From: Rhynchopus sp. YZ270_cl-10
Lineage: Eukaryota > Euglenozoa > Diplonemea > Diplonemida > Diplonemidae
Length of the DNA stretch: 64,000 bases
Assembly: GCA_964035575.1 (NCBI GenBank)
Contig: OZ037879.1
Location: 62,001 to 126,000, forward strand
Direction of reading: 5' to 3'
Shown here: in pieces, positions 44,150 through 53,800 of the stretch
Layout: each line of letters starts with the position of its first letter
Numbering within the stretch: position 1 is the first letter of the stretch
Position numbers and translations under genes: made by a program
Notes under the pieces: model-generated
The model's input: the letters and a program-made list of their open reading frames with translations, nothing else
What the model was told of the DNA's origin: nothing
Database searches by the model: none

Positions 44150-44316
44150 TTTTGTTGTTGAAAATTTGGTTGTAGACACCCGAGGATGAACTTCGCTAGA
44201 TTTTTTTTTTTTTTTGCAGAAAACCTGCTCTCCGCAACTGCATCGCCAAAGGTTGGGTACCTTGGGGGAACTGTACTCTCAAAAAAGATGTTCTCTGGCC
44301 GTCCATGACTTAAATT
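43188..44316. other. Intergenic spacer
   Basis: CT-rich leader of the zinc-finger gene, then spacer with A/T runs. GTAGACACCCGAGGATGAAC at 44173 resembles GTAGACCCGAGGATGACC at 58129, a possible further hairpin type. Confidence 0.45.
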
Positions 44317-46512
44317 TTATTTTTCGATGATGGCAAAGTCCTCTTCAACTTCAACAGAGGCACGGGAGACTTCGCGCGCGCAGTGCACACCTTCGCCCTC
44401 TCCGTTGTCGAAGTCGTCCGGCCCGTCTTCGTCTGAAGATTCGTCTGCTGTGTTGTGCATGATTTTCTTTCCTTTGAGGTCACCACCTGACTCAAGCCAT
44501 GTGTAGAGAGAGTGGGCGTGCGCAAGGACGTCGCAGGCCCGCACATTGCCGAGAAGGCTCTGGCAGAAGCGCACAATAGAGGAGAAGGACTCAAGCTGCT
44601 GCAGCTGCACACCAAGCTTGTTGAGCAGCGCCACTGCGAGCACTGTCTCGTACTCTGGGACCGGGGCTGCGAGGGTGACGTCCCATATGCGGAGGACACC
44701 GCTCAAGGCAAACTCACGCTTGAAGTGCATAAACATCCACCGGAAGATGAACATCGCATGCGGGTCGTGCTCCTGCAGGTGTGCGTGCAGCGGCAGGTTC
44801 ACGCACTTCAGCAGACGCATCACCTTCCTCCGTGAGGCCTCTGCGTGGTCACCAAAGTTCGGTCCCATAAACTGCATCAACGCAAGAAAACACCGATACG
44901 CAGCCAGCTCCGTGCCTGCAGTGGCAGGCACCTCCTCCGTTGGCTCGGTGTCATTGGCATCGTTGTCGCCACAGCAGACGATCACAGCCACGCTTGCCAC
45001 GTCGCTCATCCCCTGGATGTACCCAAGCTCCCGCCCAAGCCCCTCCGTGACGTATGCTCGCAGGAGGTTGCTCAGCAGCTCCACAGACGGACCAGAGCCA
45101 TCTTTGAAGGCAGCCTCGCCTCGGTCGGTGCGGGTGGCGTCCTTCTCAATCGCCTTTTCTTGCTCGGAGAACCAAGGATGCGCTTCGTGCTCCGTATCGT
45201 GGAGGTGTGTGTTGAATGTCTGCAGCAGTGCGGTGTAGGTGTCCTGGCTGCAGCCGCTGTCGAGACGAAGCAATACGTCCCACGCTGCCTTGCGCGAGGT
45301 CCCCCCCGCTGTCCCTCCGCGAGAGAAGATGTCTGCGGACAGCACCCGCCGTGCCCTCCCGTCGTCACCAGCCCCGGCACAGTCTTCCAAGCATCGCGAC
45401 ACCATCTTCAAAGACACCGGCGTCACGCCTACCAGGGGTGGGGTTGCGGCACCGCCGTCGTCCACATCACAACACAACTCATCATAGCGGAGTGCACCCG
45501 ACGCAGGCAGGACGGGTGTGCTGACGCTGCCACGGTGTGGGTCTGCATGCAGTCGTGCCGGCGCACGCTCCTCCGCTTCCTCCTCTACCTCCCCCCCCGC
45601 GGGCTCGGTGTTCCCAAACAACGTTGCCAGCCCCTGAGTGATCGTCTTCACCCCTTTCTCTCCTGCTGTTTGAAACATCTCACCTAGCTCCCCCATTTCT
45701 CCTTGGATGTTGTGCTGCACTGAGGATGACGTTGAGGCTACTGTCCTCGCAACACGACCGCTGGCTCCTGCAAAAAATGAGAGGAGGTGTTTTGGGGACG
45801 GAGCGGTCTCGCCCCTGTAGAGATAGCGCCGCCACTCCTCCTCTTGGCTTGCTGCGGACATCGCCTCTGCGTGGCTGAGGGGGTGCGGTGCGTGCGCCTT
45901 GGTGCTACCTTCTGACAGGATGGAGGGGGTGGGCGGGTCCTCTGCACCGTGCACGCATTGGTCGACCAGCTCAACCGCGTCGTCCTCTTCAGACTCAGAG
46001 GCAGACACACACGCTGCAGCAGCGTCCTGCAGCAGATCCCTCTCCCTCTCTTCACCGCTATGCCCCGCTATCGCCCCATCCAACAACGTTTTGCACGCCC
46101 ACACCGCATCAAACCCAACATCCACATTGCACCACTTCCCAGACACCTTGAACAGAAACCCGCATTTCCGGAGCACATCCGTTTCGTAACTGACCCACAA
46201 CACAAGAGGCGACGTTTTGTCGCTGACAGAACTAATGTTCATTTCCAGAATATGGCTCGTATCGCATATGAAGCTGCCGCGGTCAGGCCCTTCAGCATCA
46301 GAGGCCACGAAGAAGAGGGAGAGGCGCTGAGAGCACGACGCACCACGGCGTGTCAAGAGCAGGCGTCCCTCAGCAGGCTCGACAGGAGAGAGTCCACGTG
46401 TGTTGTCGATGCGCCCTGCAGCGCTCTCAAAGAGAACGTTCCCAAAGCATGTGTCCGGGGGTGGAGGAGGAGGTGGTGGTGGTGCTGGATCTACGTTCTC
46501 ATGACCGGACAT
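44317..46512 (-). CDS. TBC-domain Rab GTPase-activating protein (TBC1D15/Gyp7-like)
   Basis: 731 residues. The TBC domain spans about residues 390-690. It has the arginine-finger motif IEKDATRTDR (455-464, R461), the glutamine-finger motif GYIQGMSD (497-504, Q500) and WMFMHFKREF (592-601), which is typical of the TBC1D15/17 and Gyp7 group, then RIWDV. TBC proteins speed GTP hydrolysis by Rab proteins on endomembranes. The N-terminal 250 residues begin with a polyproline run and look like a divergent lipid- or Rab-binding region. Both catalytic fingers are intact. The stop is 138 bp from the start of the next upstream gene, so spacing is tight. Confidence 0.93.
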   Translation of the reverse strand: MSGHENVDPAPPPPPPPPPDTCFGNVLFESAAGRIDNTRGLSPVEPAEGRLLLTRRGASCSQRLSLFFVASDAEGPDRGSFICDTSHILEMNISSVSDKTSPLVLWVSYETDVLRKCGFLFKVSGKWCNVDVGFDAVWACKTLLDGAIAGHSGEERERDLLQDAAAACVSASESEEDDAVELVDQCVHGAEDPPTPSILSEGSTKAHAPHPLSHAEAMSAASQEEEWRRYLYRGETAPSPKHLLSFFAGASGRVARTVASTSSSVQHNIQGEMGELGEMFQTAGEKGVKTITQGLATLFGNTEPAGGEVEEEAEERAPARLHADPHRGSVSTPVLPASGALRYDELCCDVDDGGAATPPLVGVTPVSLKMVSRCLEDCAGAGDDGRARRVLSADIFSRGGTAGGTSRKAAWDVLLRLDSGCSQDTYTALLQTFNTHLHDTEHEAHPWFSEQEKAIEKDATRTDRGEAAFKDGSGPSVELLSNLLRAYVTEGLGRELGYIQGMSDVASVAVIVCCGDNDANDTEPTEEVPATAGTELAAYRCFLALMQFMGPNFGDHAEASRRKVMRLLKCVNLPLHAHLQEHDPHAMFIFRWMFMHFKREFALSGVLRIWDVTLAAPVPEYETVLAVALLNKLGVQLQQLESFSSIVRFCQSLLGNVRACDVLAHAHSLYTWLESGGDLKGKKIMHNTADESSDEDGPDDFDNGEGEGVHCAREVSRASVEVEEDFAIIEK

Positions 46513-46561
46513 TTTGCTATCGTTGTGTAAGAGTTGAGTTGCTGGTGGATAAGGGGGTTTT

Positions 46562-46585
46562 CTGAAAAATAGTCAAAAAAAAAAA
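46562..46585 (-). promoter_or_regulatory. Pyrimidine tract plus CAG upstream of the TBC gene
   Basis: On the minus strand a T11 run and GACTATTTTTCAG lie about 50 bases before the ATG at 46512. This is a good splice-acceptor layout; trans-splicing is inferred. Confidence 0.4.
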
Positions 46586-46650
46586 TTTGCTCCTTTTTTC
46601 TAGACTGACAGAGGTTTTGACAAAATCTCACAATTCTATATCACCCAGAC

Positions 46651-47502
46651 CTAAAGCGTCATGGCCCTCTGCGTCCCTGGAGAGAACGCACCCCAGAGCA
46701 GGTTTCTGTCGATGTCGGCATACTTCTTTGCGTTGGTGTTGTCGCGTACTGCGGTTTGCGCGACTTCTCTGTCGCGTCTGAGTTCTGCACTTGCGAATTG
46801 AAGGGCCATTCCGTTGATGGTGACAGCCTTGAGCACGAAGGCACGGTCTTGCCTCAGGGGTTCTGTAGCGTATTTGAACGCCGCTCCGTGCGTCTCTACC
46901 GCAGTGAGCACCAGGAATTCAGATGCCCTGAGATGCACATCCGCATACTGCAGTGCACACCCATGCTGCCGCACTGCCAACAACACTAAATCAAAGTCAC
47001 CTCGCAGCTCCTCCCCCGCAAACTCCAACGCCCTCCCATTCAGGCGCAACGCCGCTCCCACTATCGCAGCGTTGTCACGCAGCTCCCGCGACGCAAGCCG
47101 CAGCACCTCTCTGTCCTTGCCGTGCTTCGCAATGCACGCAGCAACCACTTCTTCGTCGAAGGCCGCCCATGGGGGAAGCTTCTTGAGCTTCGCCCCACCG
47201 TGGAGCACAGAGTTGAGGACGCGTCTGTTGCAGATGTGGAGGTCGAGGTGCGCTGCGTCATAGAGGTTGCAGTTGGCGATGGGCTCGTCGTCGTCGTAGT
47301 CAAGGTGAGTGGTGTCGCTGGATGTGTTGTGTTCTGTACACTGAGTCGTCTGTGCGTCGCCCGTGTGGTGCAGGCTCACGTCGCGTGGGTCGTACCCGGT
47401 CGCAAGTCCCACCTCCTCCATCAACCCCCCCCACGTCAACTCCACATCAACATCAACACAAAACTCCTCTCCAGTCAAAGCGTTTCTGCACCAAACCTCC
47501 AT
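46651..47502 (-). CDS. DUF4116-repeat protein with ubiquitin-like N-terminus
   Basis: 283 residues. Residues about 115-270 hold several helical repeats of the DUF4116 type: a pattern like DREVVLxAV..G.AL..A...L, seen as RAFVLKAVTINGMALQFAS and DFDLVLLAVRQHGCALQYA. DUF4116 repeats are common in protists and large DNA viruses; their role is unknown, probably protein binding. The first about 45 residues (MEVWCRNALTGEEFCVDV) have the look of a ubiquitin-like or Ras-binding fold. An acidic linker with DYDDDE separates the parts. Confidence 0.85.
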   Translation of the reverse strand: MEVWCRNALTGEEFCVDVDVELTWGGLMEEVGLATGYDPRDVSLHHTGDAQTTQCTEHNTSSDTTHLDYDDDEPIANCNLYDAAHLDLHICNRRVLNSVLHGGAKLKKLPPWAAFDEEVVAACIAKHGKDREVLRLASRELRDNAAIVGAALRLNGRALEFAGEELRGDFDLVLLAVRQHGCALQYADVHLRASEFLVLTAVETHGAAFKYATEPLRQDRAFVLKAVTINGMALQFASAELRRDREVAQTAVRDNTNAKKYADIDRNLLWGAFSPGTQRAMTL

Positions 47503-47516
47503 TTGATGTATAGGGG

Positions 47517-47555
47517 CTTTTGTTGGGGGAAAGAGGAAAAGGGAATAAAAAGGAT
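47517..47555 (-). promoter_or_regulatory. Pyrimidine tract plus AG upstream of the DUF4116 gene
   Basis: On the minus strand CCCTTTTCCTCTTTCCCCC leads to AACAAAAG about 15 bases before the ATG at 47502. Confidence 0.4.
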
Positions 47556-47782
47556 GTGGGGGAGAGGAACGTCAGTTCATTTGTGTATGTGCAGGGATCA
47601 CTGCGGGGTTTTCTGAAGGTCTTTGTAGAAGGGCTGATGTGAATGAGGGCACCTTCAAAGGGGCTGGCCGCGCCGAAACCCTTGACATTCAGGTCTCGCA
47701 TTCCCTCATGTGAGGGGTCAAACTGGTTCTGGCCCACAAGGTGAGCAGGTAATTTTGACCAACGCCCAGGCCACGTGGCATG

Positions 47783-47835
47783 CGCTATGAACGCTTGGCT
47801 GCCACAAGACAGTTATCCCTGTGGTAAGTTTTCTG
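47783..47835 (-). rRNA. LSU rRNA fragment (peptidyl-transferase region)
   Basis: The complement of this 53-base segment reads TTACCACAGGGATAACTG then CTTGTGGCAGCCAAGCGTTC, the universally conserved domain V sequence of LSU rRNA, with two changes (GGC to GTC and one C for G). The flanks to about 47690 and 47930 diverge, though AGGGAATGCGAGAC on the minus strand may be the next conserved block. It is a fragment, not a whole rRNA gene: an organellar insertion, a decayed copy, or one piece of a fragmented rRNA. Confidence 0.8.
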
Positions 47836-48175
47836 TCCCGGTCGGTCATTTGACCGGCTACGTGCTACGAGCGAAGTGCGAAAGTACTGCAAACCTAAAC
47901 TGGTGTGTGCGAAGAGGTACAATGGGGGGTTATTCCTTCTTTCTTTATGACTGTTTGCGCTCCCTTTCTTCGACCTCTCGGTTGTCGTTTGACGGTGTGG
48001 GTGTTTTTGTGGCCTGCAAAAAAATTCAAAGGCTTCTGTGGACACATGCACCGAACAAAAAACATGCAAGGCAAAATGCACTCAAAGAACAACCGCTTAT
48101 CTCTCAAGAGCAGGAAAGATAACTTTGGAAAGATTAAAGCGACACAAAGCCTTACGCGAGTATCAAAAAAAAGTA

Positions 48176-48207
48176 GAAACGTGCCAAAACGCATCTAAGT
48201 CGAGCTC
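48176..48207 (+). other. Short repeat resembling the LSU 3' end, copy 1
   Basis: AAACGCATCTAAGTCGAGC recalls GAACGCCTCTAAGTCAGAAT near the 3' end of eukaryotic LSU rRNA. Paired with the copy at 49206-49242. The orientation is opposite to the 47783 fragment, which weakens a single-gene reading. Confidence 0.3.
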
Positions 48208-48614
48208 AAAAAAAAAAAAAACACATGAATGAAGGGGAAAAAACTTTTGTGTAATGTGTGGGGAAAAAAGGGAAAGAACGAAGAAAATAGTTGTTAAAGA
48301 CACTATTCTAACGAATGTAACTAATAGCGCTACTCCTTACCGATTGTAGGCAGAAGGATGAAATAAATCAGAGTCGCTGGAGAGTTGGTATTATGAAAAA
48401 AACTAGTGTTGCCACCCGAAGACGTGCAATAGCCATTGTTGCTTTCACCATCTGATTTTTCCTGAACTTTGGTGAGTTTAAAAGGTGATGTTCAACACCA
48501 CCAAATTTCAAGCAAAAATCAGGTCATCACGGATACACCCCCAGATCTCCCACATCTGGGGGAGATGAAGGAGCAGGTGCCTCGCCACGTAAAGAAAAAA
48601 AAAGAAAGGTTTAT
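48208..48614. other. Spacer without a gene
   Basis: A runs and nothing supported. Confidence 0.5.
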
Positions 48615-48690
48615 GATACGAACCTAAGCCTCTCGTGCTTAGTCACCGAAAAAGAAGATATAACTTGAGCCTCTCTGCTTGCTGCCACCT
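48615..48690 (-). repeat. CTCTCGT-loop hairpin type A plus a related neighbour
   Basis: At 48615-48647 the arms CTAAGC and GCTTAG pair perfectly around CTCTCGT. A second, looser version (TTGAGCCTCTCTGCTTG) follows at 48665-48682. Confidence 0.55.
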
Positions 48691-48923
48691 TGTGGTCCTC
48701 ATACACTTCAAGACCACTCTAAAGAGAAGTGGCCAGGTGCAAGCCCACAGGAGCATCTGTCCATAAGCTTCTGGTGCAGTGCCCACCATTCACCTCAGCC
48801 TTGAGCGTTGTGAGATCAAGCCAGAGGGGACCGAGGGGGGCACCACACCCTCTTAGAAGGGGTTAGGAAGATGCCCCACGCAACTGAAAAGAGGACATAC
48901 AAACATTTTTTTTTTTTTGGACT

Positions 48924-48950
48924 GCTGATACAAAGCCCTCTCGTGACAGT
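48924..48950 (-). repeat. CTCTCGT-loop hairpin, type B
   Basis: CAAAGCCCTCTCGTGACAGT. On the minus strand the sequence upstream (49140 to 48960) has GGCACCTCGACACCC, which recalls the GGCACCTCGATGTCGGCTC block that precedes the sarcin-ricin loop in LSU rRNA; the likeness is moderate. Confidence 0.45.
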
Positions 48951-49155
48951 AAAAAAGCGAGCCTGACACGTGAAGTAGTTTCACAACGACCGACCTAACC
49001 TCGTCGTGATCATGGGTGTCGAGGTGCCAGGCTTTCTGTTTCCTGACGATGGAGGAGGATGTTGCGCACTGGGGGCTCCACAATATGAAGATGCGGGAGG
49101 ATGAGTGTACACCACTTGCGTGGCGGGTGACCGGTTTCGGATGGTCAAAAAAAGT

Positions 49156-49183
49156 TGACTTGAAATCCAAAGCCCTCTCGTGG
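49156..49183 (-). repeat. CTCTCGT-loop hairpin, type B (3' truncated)
   Basis: TGACTTGAAATCCAAAGCCC then TCTCGTGG, matching 17143-17172 in its left half. Confidence 0.45.
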
Positions 49184-49205
49184 AAAAGAAAAAAAAAATA
49201 GTAGT

Positions 49206-49242
49206 TGAAACGTGCTAAAACGCGTCTCAGTCGAGCTCATGC
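49206..49242 (+). other. Short repeat resembling the LSU 3' end, copy 2
   Basis: AAACGCGTCTCAGTCGAGCT then CATGC, compared with GAACGCCTCTAAGTCAGAAT and CCATGC in LSU rRNA. Confidence 0.3.
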
Positions 49243-49286
49243 AAAAAAGAAAAAAAAAATCAGAAAAAAAAGGAAAACGTGTATAT

Positions 49287-49318
49287 GAGATGAACCTAAA
49301 TCTCGTACTTAGTCCACC
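49287..49318 (-). repeat. CTCTCGT-loop hairpin, type A variant
   Basis: On the minus strand CTAAGTACGAGATTTAGG; of all members it is closest to the canonical AGTACGAGAG of the sarcin-ricin loop. Confidence 0.5.
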
Positions 49319-50029
49319 TTGGTGGTCACAACCCTTTTACGCGGAACCCACCATTCAGAGCGAAATGCCCAAACGGTTTAGTAACTGGTGGGTTGTGACC
49401 AGGTTGTTGGGGAAAAGGGAAGAAACTCATAACATATGGCATCGTCCATACCCCCAAAAGGTCACGAAACCTTGCAACACCTGGAGACAGGAAAACGTTG
49501 CGCCACTCCAAACAATATGTGGCAGTAAACGGGTGTCATCGCAAATGACCTCATATAATTAATTGGGATCGCAAAAATTGCAAAAGAAACCTAGTCAAAA
49601 TATTTAGGAATGTGAGCCTCACTCGGAAGTGGGTTGAATCTAACAAGGGTAGGACAAAATAAAGTTAAAACGGGCGACATACATGCACACTGCCCTCAGC
49701 TCCGAATATGTGCAGCTCGCGCGGTGTGCGTGTAGAAGCTCAACAATAGCCATAACTTGTTCACGATTGGAGTAGACAATTCGCGGACAATAAAAGTGGG
49801 GTTTGCGTAATTTTTTTTAAATGTCAAAACCGTGATAAGGGTAGGCACACTTTTTTATTTGTTTAATGCTCGCGCGCGCGGAAAATTTTGAGATTCCAAA
49901 AAAAAAAAACATGGAAGAAAAAAAAACATTGCCTTACGTCAACAGGTTATCTTGACTTTCCCTCCCGTCTTCCTCCACGGAAAAAAATCAACCAAATATC
50001 TTCGAACACAGAATCCTCCATATACGAGT
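49319..50029. other. Spacer without a gene
   Basis: No coding frame with support. Confidence 0.5.
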
Positions 50030-50520
50030 GGGTCACATGATATAACTCTATCATGTGACCCCACCGTGGAGAGCAATCGGCTCGCGCATCAAAAGAAAGC
50101 AGAGAAAAGGGGAAAAGAAAAAGACAAAAGTTGGGTACCGTGCGCCTGCGGCGCTACCTGTTCCCAGTCAGGAACGCCACAATTTTATCCGAATGTGGAT
50201 TTTCCAACCTGAAAATGACCCTTGTTTATGTGGATGGGTTCATATTTTGTGGAAATTTATGCCACTAAAATTTTGTCGGTTTTTCTGTATATCCCCCACC
50301 ACAGAACGAGCGGATTCTGGAAATGCCTATCGCGGCATGTTTGGGCTGAAAACCCACTGTTTTTTCAAGGGAAAAATTGCTTCCGGATGTCGGAATTTTC
50401 CGGAAAATTTCCAGAATTAGAAAACAGCCTGGCTTCGATGTTTTATTTTTGCTGTGTCTCTGTGTGTGTGTTTTTTTTTCTGTGTGTGTTTTTTTCTGCG
50501 CGCGCGCGCGGAACTTTTTG
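50030..50520 (+). mobile_element. Array-free relative of the 28 kb element
   Basis: Begins with a perfect hairpin, GGGTCACATGATA and its complement (50030-50061). It shares TGTGACCCCACCG, AGCAATCGGCTCGC, GGTACCGTGCGCCTGCGGCG and, further on, GGATTCTGGAAATGC with the 28.05-28.73 kb element. Where that element carries the (CAGTATACA)n array, this one has GTTCCCAGTCAGGAAC. Ends are uncertain. Confidence 0.55.
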
Positions 50521-50659
50521 GGACCCGACCGAGCATTAAACAAAAAAAAAAGTGTGCCTACCCTAATACCTGAAGATTAAGTAAAAAGATAGAGTGGACT
50601 TTCCATTTGTAGTTTCGACACTCACCTGTCCGAGGACGGGTGTACACAAAGGTTGCCCC

Positions 50660-50700
50660 AGGCTAATGAATTTCTAAGGTAGAGATACTGATCATCCCTT
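50660..50700 (+). other. Possible LSU rRNA scrap (helix 68-71 region)
   Basis: GCTAATGAATTTCTAAGGTA compared with the conserved ACTATGACTCTCTTAAGGTA of LSU rRNA. Short, so chance is possible. Confidence 0.25.
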
Positions 50701-50879
50701 ATTTGATTCTTTCGTTTTTGGACCAAAATTGGTTTGTCACCACGTTGAAGAAAAGAACACACAACTCTTTTAATAAAAGAGCAGTTGAAAGATGAACATG
50801 CCTCACATCTTTTAAAAAATAAGTTGCAAAGTGCAAACGCCTCGTGTCGACGGCCCCAACTTCACCCCATCTCCCCTCA

Positions 50880-53800
50880 TCAGCCCTTTACCATCCTCAT
50901 TGATGCAATCAAAGCAAGTGACCCAGCACCTCTCCCAAAACCGATAACTTCGTCCTTTGGGAGCCAGTTGAGTCCGGAGCCCATGGGGGGTTTAAGGGCC
51001 GCATTTATTGTGGGGCTGCTGTTGCGTCTGTTGCGTGACTTTTGGGAGGTGCGGAGATCCCCCCCTCCCCCACTGCACGCAGAGAAGCTGTCGTTGTCCG
51101 CAACAGTCGGCGTGCCTCTCGAGGTACTGTCAAGACCGGGCGAGGTTTCTCGCTCCCTCAAATGCAGCGAGGTGATGTCGTGCAAAGAGCTGGCACTGCC
51201 CGCCCTTCTGGTCTTGCTCAGTCGAGGTGGGAGGAGACGAGGCGGCGATGAAAAGCTGTTGTTGCTGCTGCCACCGCGACTCTTTGACAAGGATGCCAAG
51301 GATGCGCTACAGAAGACACCACGCTGTACGCTTCCTGCACGGTTCAAACTCCGCCTGCTGGAACTCTTGTTGAAGAGCAACTCCTGCCCCAGCGAAGGGG
51401 AAGGTGGTGTAGGTGGCGGTGCAGGCTCCTCTCTCTGCGTCTCTAGCCCTGCCAAGAACGCAGGGCAAAGCGGCGACGTCATGTCTGCGTTGCTGTGTGT
51501 GTAATTTGCTTCGCTGGCGGCCTCCTCATCGAAGGTCATTTCGAGTTCCGAGATGGCGACGTCTTTTTGGGTGTCCAGGAAACCTGCTTCGTCGAGGTGC
51601 AGTTCATCGCGCTCACGTAGGTCATATATCATTGTAGTGATCTCGATGAGTGCCTTGGGGATGAGGAAGAGGAGACTGGCAAGAAGCAGGCCCACTGCCG
51701 CGCTGCTGGTGTTGGCTCCCAGAGCGTTGAGGAGCATGCAAAAGATTGCAAGGGTCTGCATGAGTGCACCACCGATCGCACAAATGTTATTCGCGGTTGA
51801 ATGGTAGGGCCTCCGCACTGCCAAGATAATGACGTAAGGTACGTACAGAACCAGCAGAATCGACAACTGCACTCTGCACGCATTCACCGTGCGCATCTCA
51901 AACCCATTGATCACCCCAACACTGAAGGAAAACCCCATCTCAAGCAGCATGAACCTCCGTGCACGCGGCCAAAAATCGCGGAAGGTTAGACCAAACATTC
52001 CTACAAAACGGTGTTTTTGTGGTCCCCTCCAGTCGCCCTTGCCGCTGAAGAAGCGGAGCACCTTACGGCATGCTGAGTTGGGCACTTCGCTCTCTTCGAA
52101 CTCTGCAGGAAAGACTGCGGGGGTGAGGATGTAGTGCACCCCTGCAAGGCAGGCGATGTTGTAGGTTAGGAGACCTGCGATGGGTAGCAGCTTCTGTGCG
52201 AAGGTGTCCTCGCTTTGGAGGACGTGTACCGCAGACTCGACAGTGGCTTGTGCAAAAAGCATAGCAGGCACGAAGCAGTAGGAAGGGAACCTCGCGCGAC
52301 GCATGCTGTCGACAAGCGTGCGCGGCCCCCCGTCGGGCCCCTTTGTGCACCACACCAGCAGCACCACGACAAAGTGTACCGCAAGAAACGCAGCCACCAG
52401 CGCAGCATTCCCCAACACAGCCCCAGCCCGCTGTGGGCTCTGGTACCCTGCCAAGCTGACCTGCAAAGGGTTCTCCGTCCACGACATCTTCCCTGCACCG
52501 AGGTCCATAGGGCAGTCCAAAAGGTGCACAAACGAGAGTGTCCTCGTCGCACCCAACGGCGCGGTGACCCCGGTAACAAAGGCAGCAGTCTGTACAGACT
52601 GCTTCACTTCGGGTGCGATGTCGGGCTCTGCACGCTGGATAGTGTACTGCAGAGGTACGCTGTGTGTGAGTGGTGTGCCGACAAAGGCGCTGGGCTGCAC
52701 TGTGATGGTGAGGACGTCGTCCGAGACGGCACGGAAGCTAGCGGCAGACAACGTGAGGATGAGGTCCTGTCCGACGACTTCTACACGCACGAAGCCTTCG
52801 TCCCCGAAGTGTGCCTGGAACCCTGTGTACATGCCTGGTGTAGCGCTCTGCAGTGTGATGTCCGCCTGCGCGTCGTTGCCCAGGGAAAGCTCTCCCGCCT
52901 GCCGCCACACACCATTCGTGGCGCGCAAGGTGATGACAGCCACACCCTCGGTCACAGCCTTGCTCTGTGTCGCAGTGGCCACCAAAGTGACCACAACAGG
53001 GTTGTCAGGCCCGCTCCGTGGGGTGGGTACCAACGTGAGAGGCAAGGGTGTTGCTGCAGGCTGAGCAGGTGTAGTGGTCTGAGGTGGCAGTGTTGGCGAT
53101 AGTGACGTCGCAGGGGTTGTAGGCGCACGCGATGGTGCGGACGTTGCCAGAGTGGTTGATGGCAGAGCTGTAGGTGGAAGTGTTGCAGGCGAAGGTGTCA
53201 GAGGTGCAGTCGTTGGAGGTGAAGATGTGAGTGGTGAAAGAGTTGGTGGCGCAGCAGTCACAGGTGCAGATGTGAGAGGCGAAAGTGTTGCAGGCGAAGG
53301 TGTCAGAGGTGCAGGTGTTGACGGTGACGGTGTCACAGGTACAAGAGTTAGTGGCGGAAGTGTTGGTGGCGCAGGTGTTGCAGGCGAAGGTGTCAGAGGT
53401 GCAGGTGTTGGAGGTGCAGGTGTGAGTGGTGAAAGAGTTGGTGGCGCAGCAGTCACAGGAGCAGATGTGAGCGGCGAAAGTGTTCGAGGTGCAGGTGTTA
53501 GTGGCGGAAGTGCTGGCGGTGAAGGTGTTGACGGTGCAGGCGACAGAGGGACAGATGTGGGTGGTGCAGGTGTTGCTGGTGACAATGTTAGCGGTGCAGA
53601 CGTTACCGGTGCAGGTGTTGCAGGTGTAAGAGTTAGTGGCGGAAGTGTTGGTGGCGCAGGTGTTGCAGGCGAAGGTGTCAGAGGTGCAGTCGTTGGAGGT
53701 GAAGATGTGAGTGGTGAAAGAGTTGGTGGCGCAGCAGTCACAGGTGCAGATGTGAGCGGCGAAAGTGTTGCAGGCGAAGGTGTCAGAGGTGCAGGTGTTG

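Noticed and set aside
49206-49242. Hammerhead ribozyme half (GAAA, closed stem, TC)
   Set aside because: The second core strand CTGATGA is absent on either side, and the sister copy has a mismatch in the stem.
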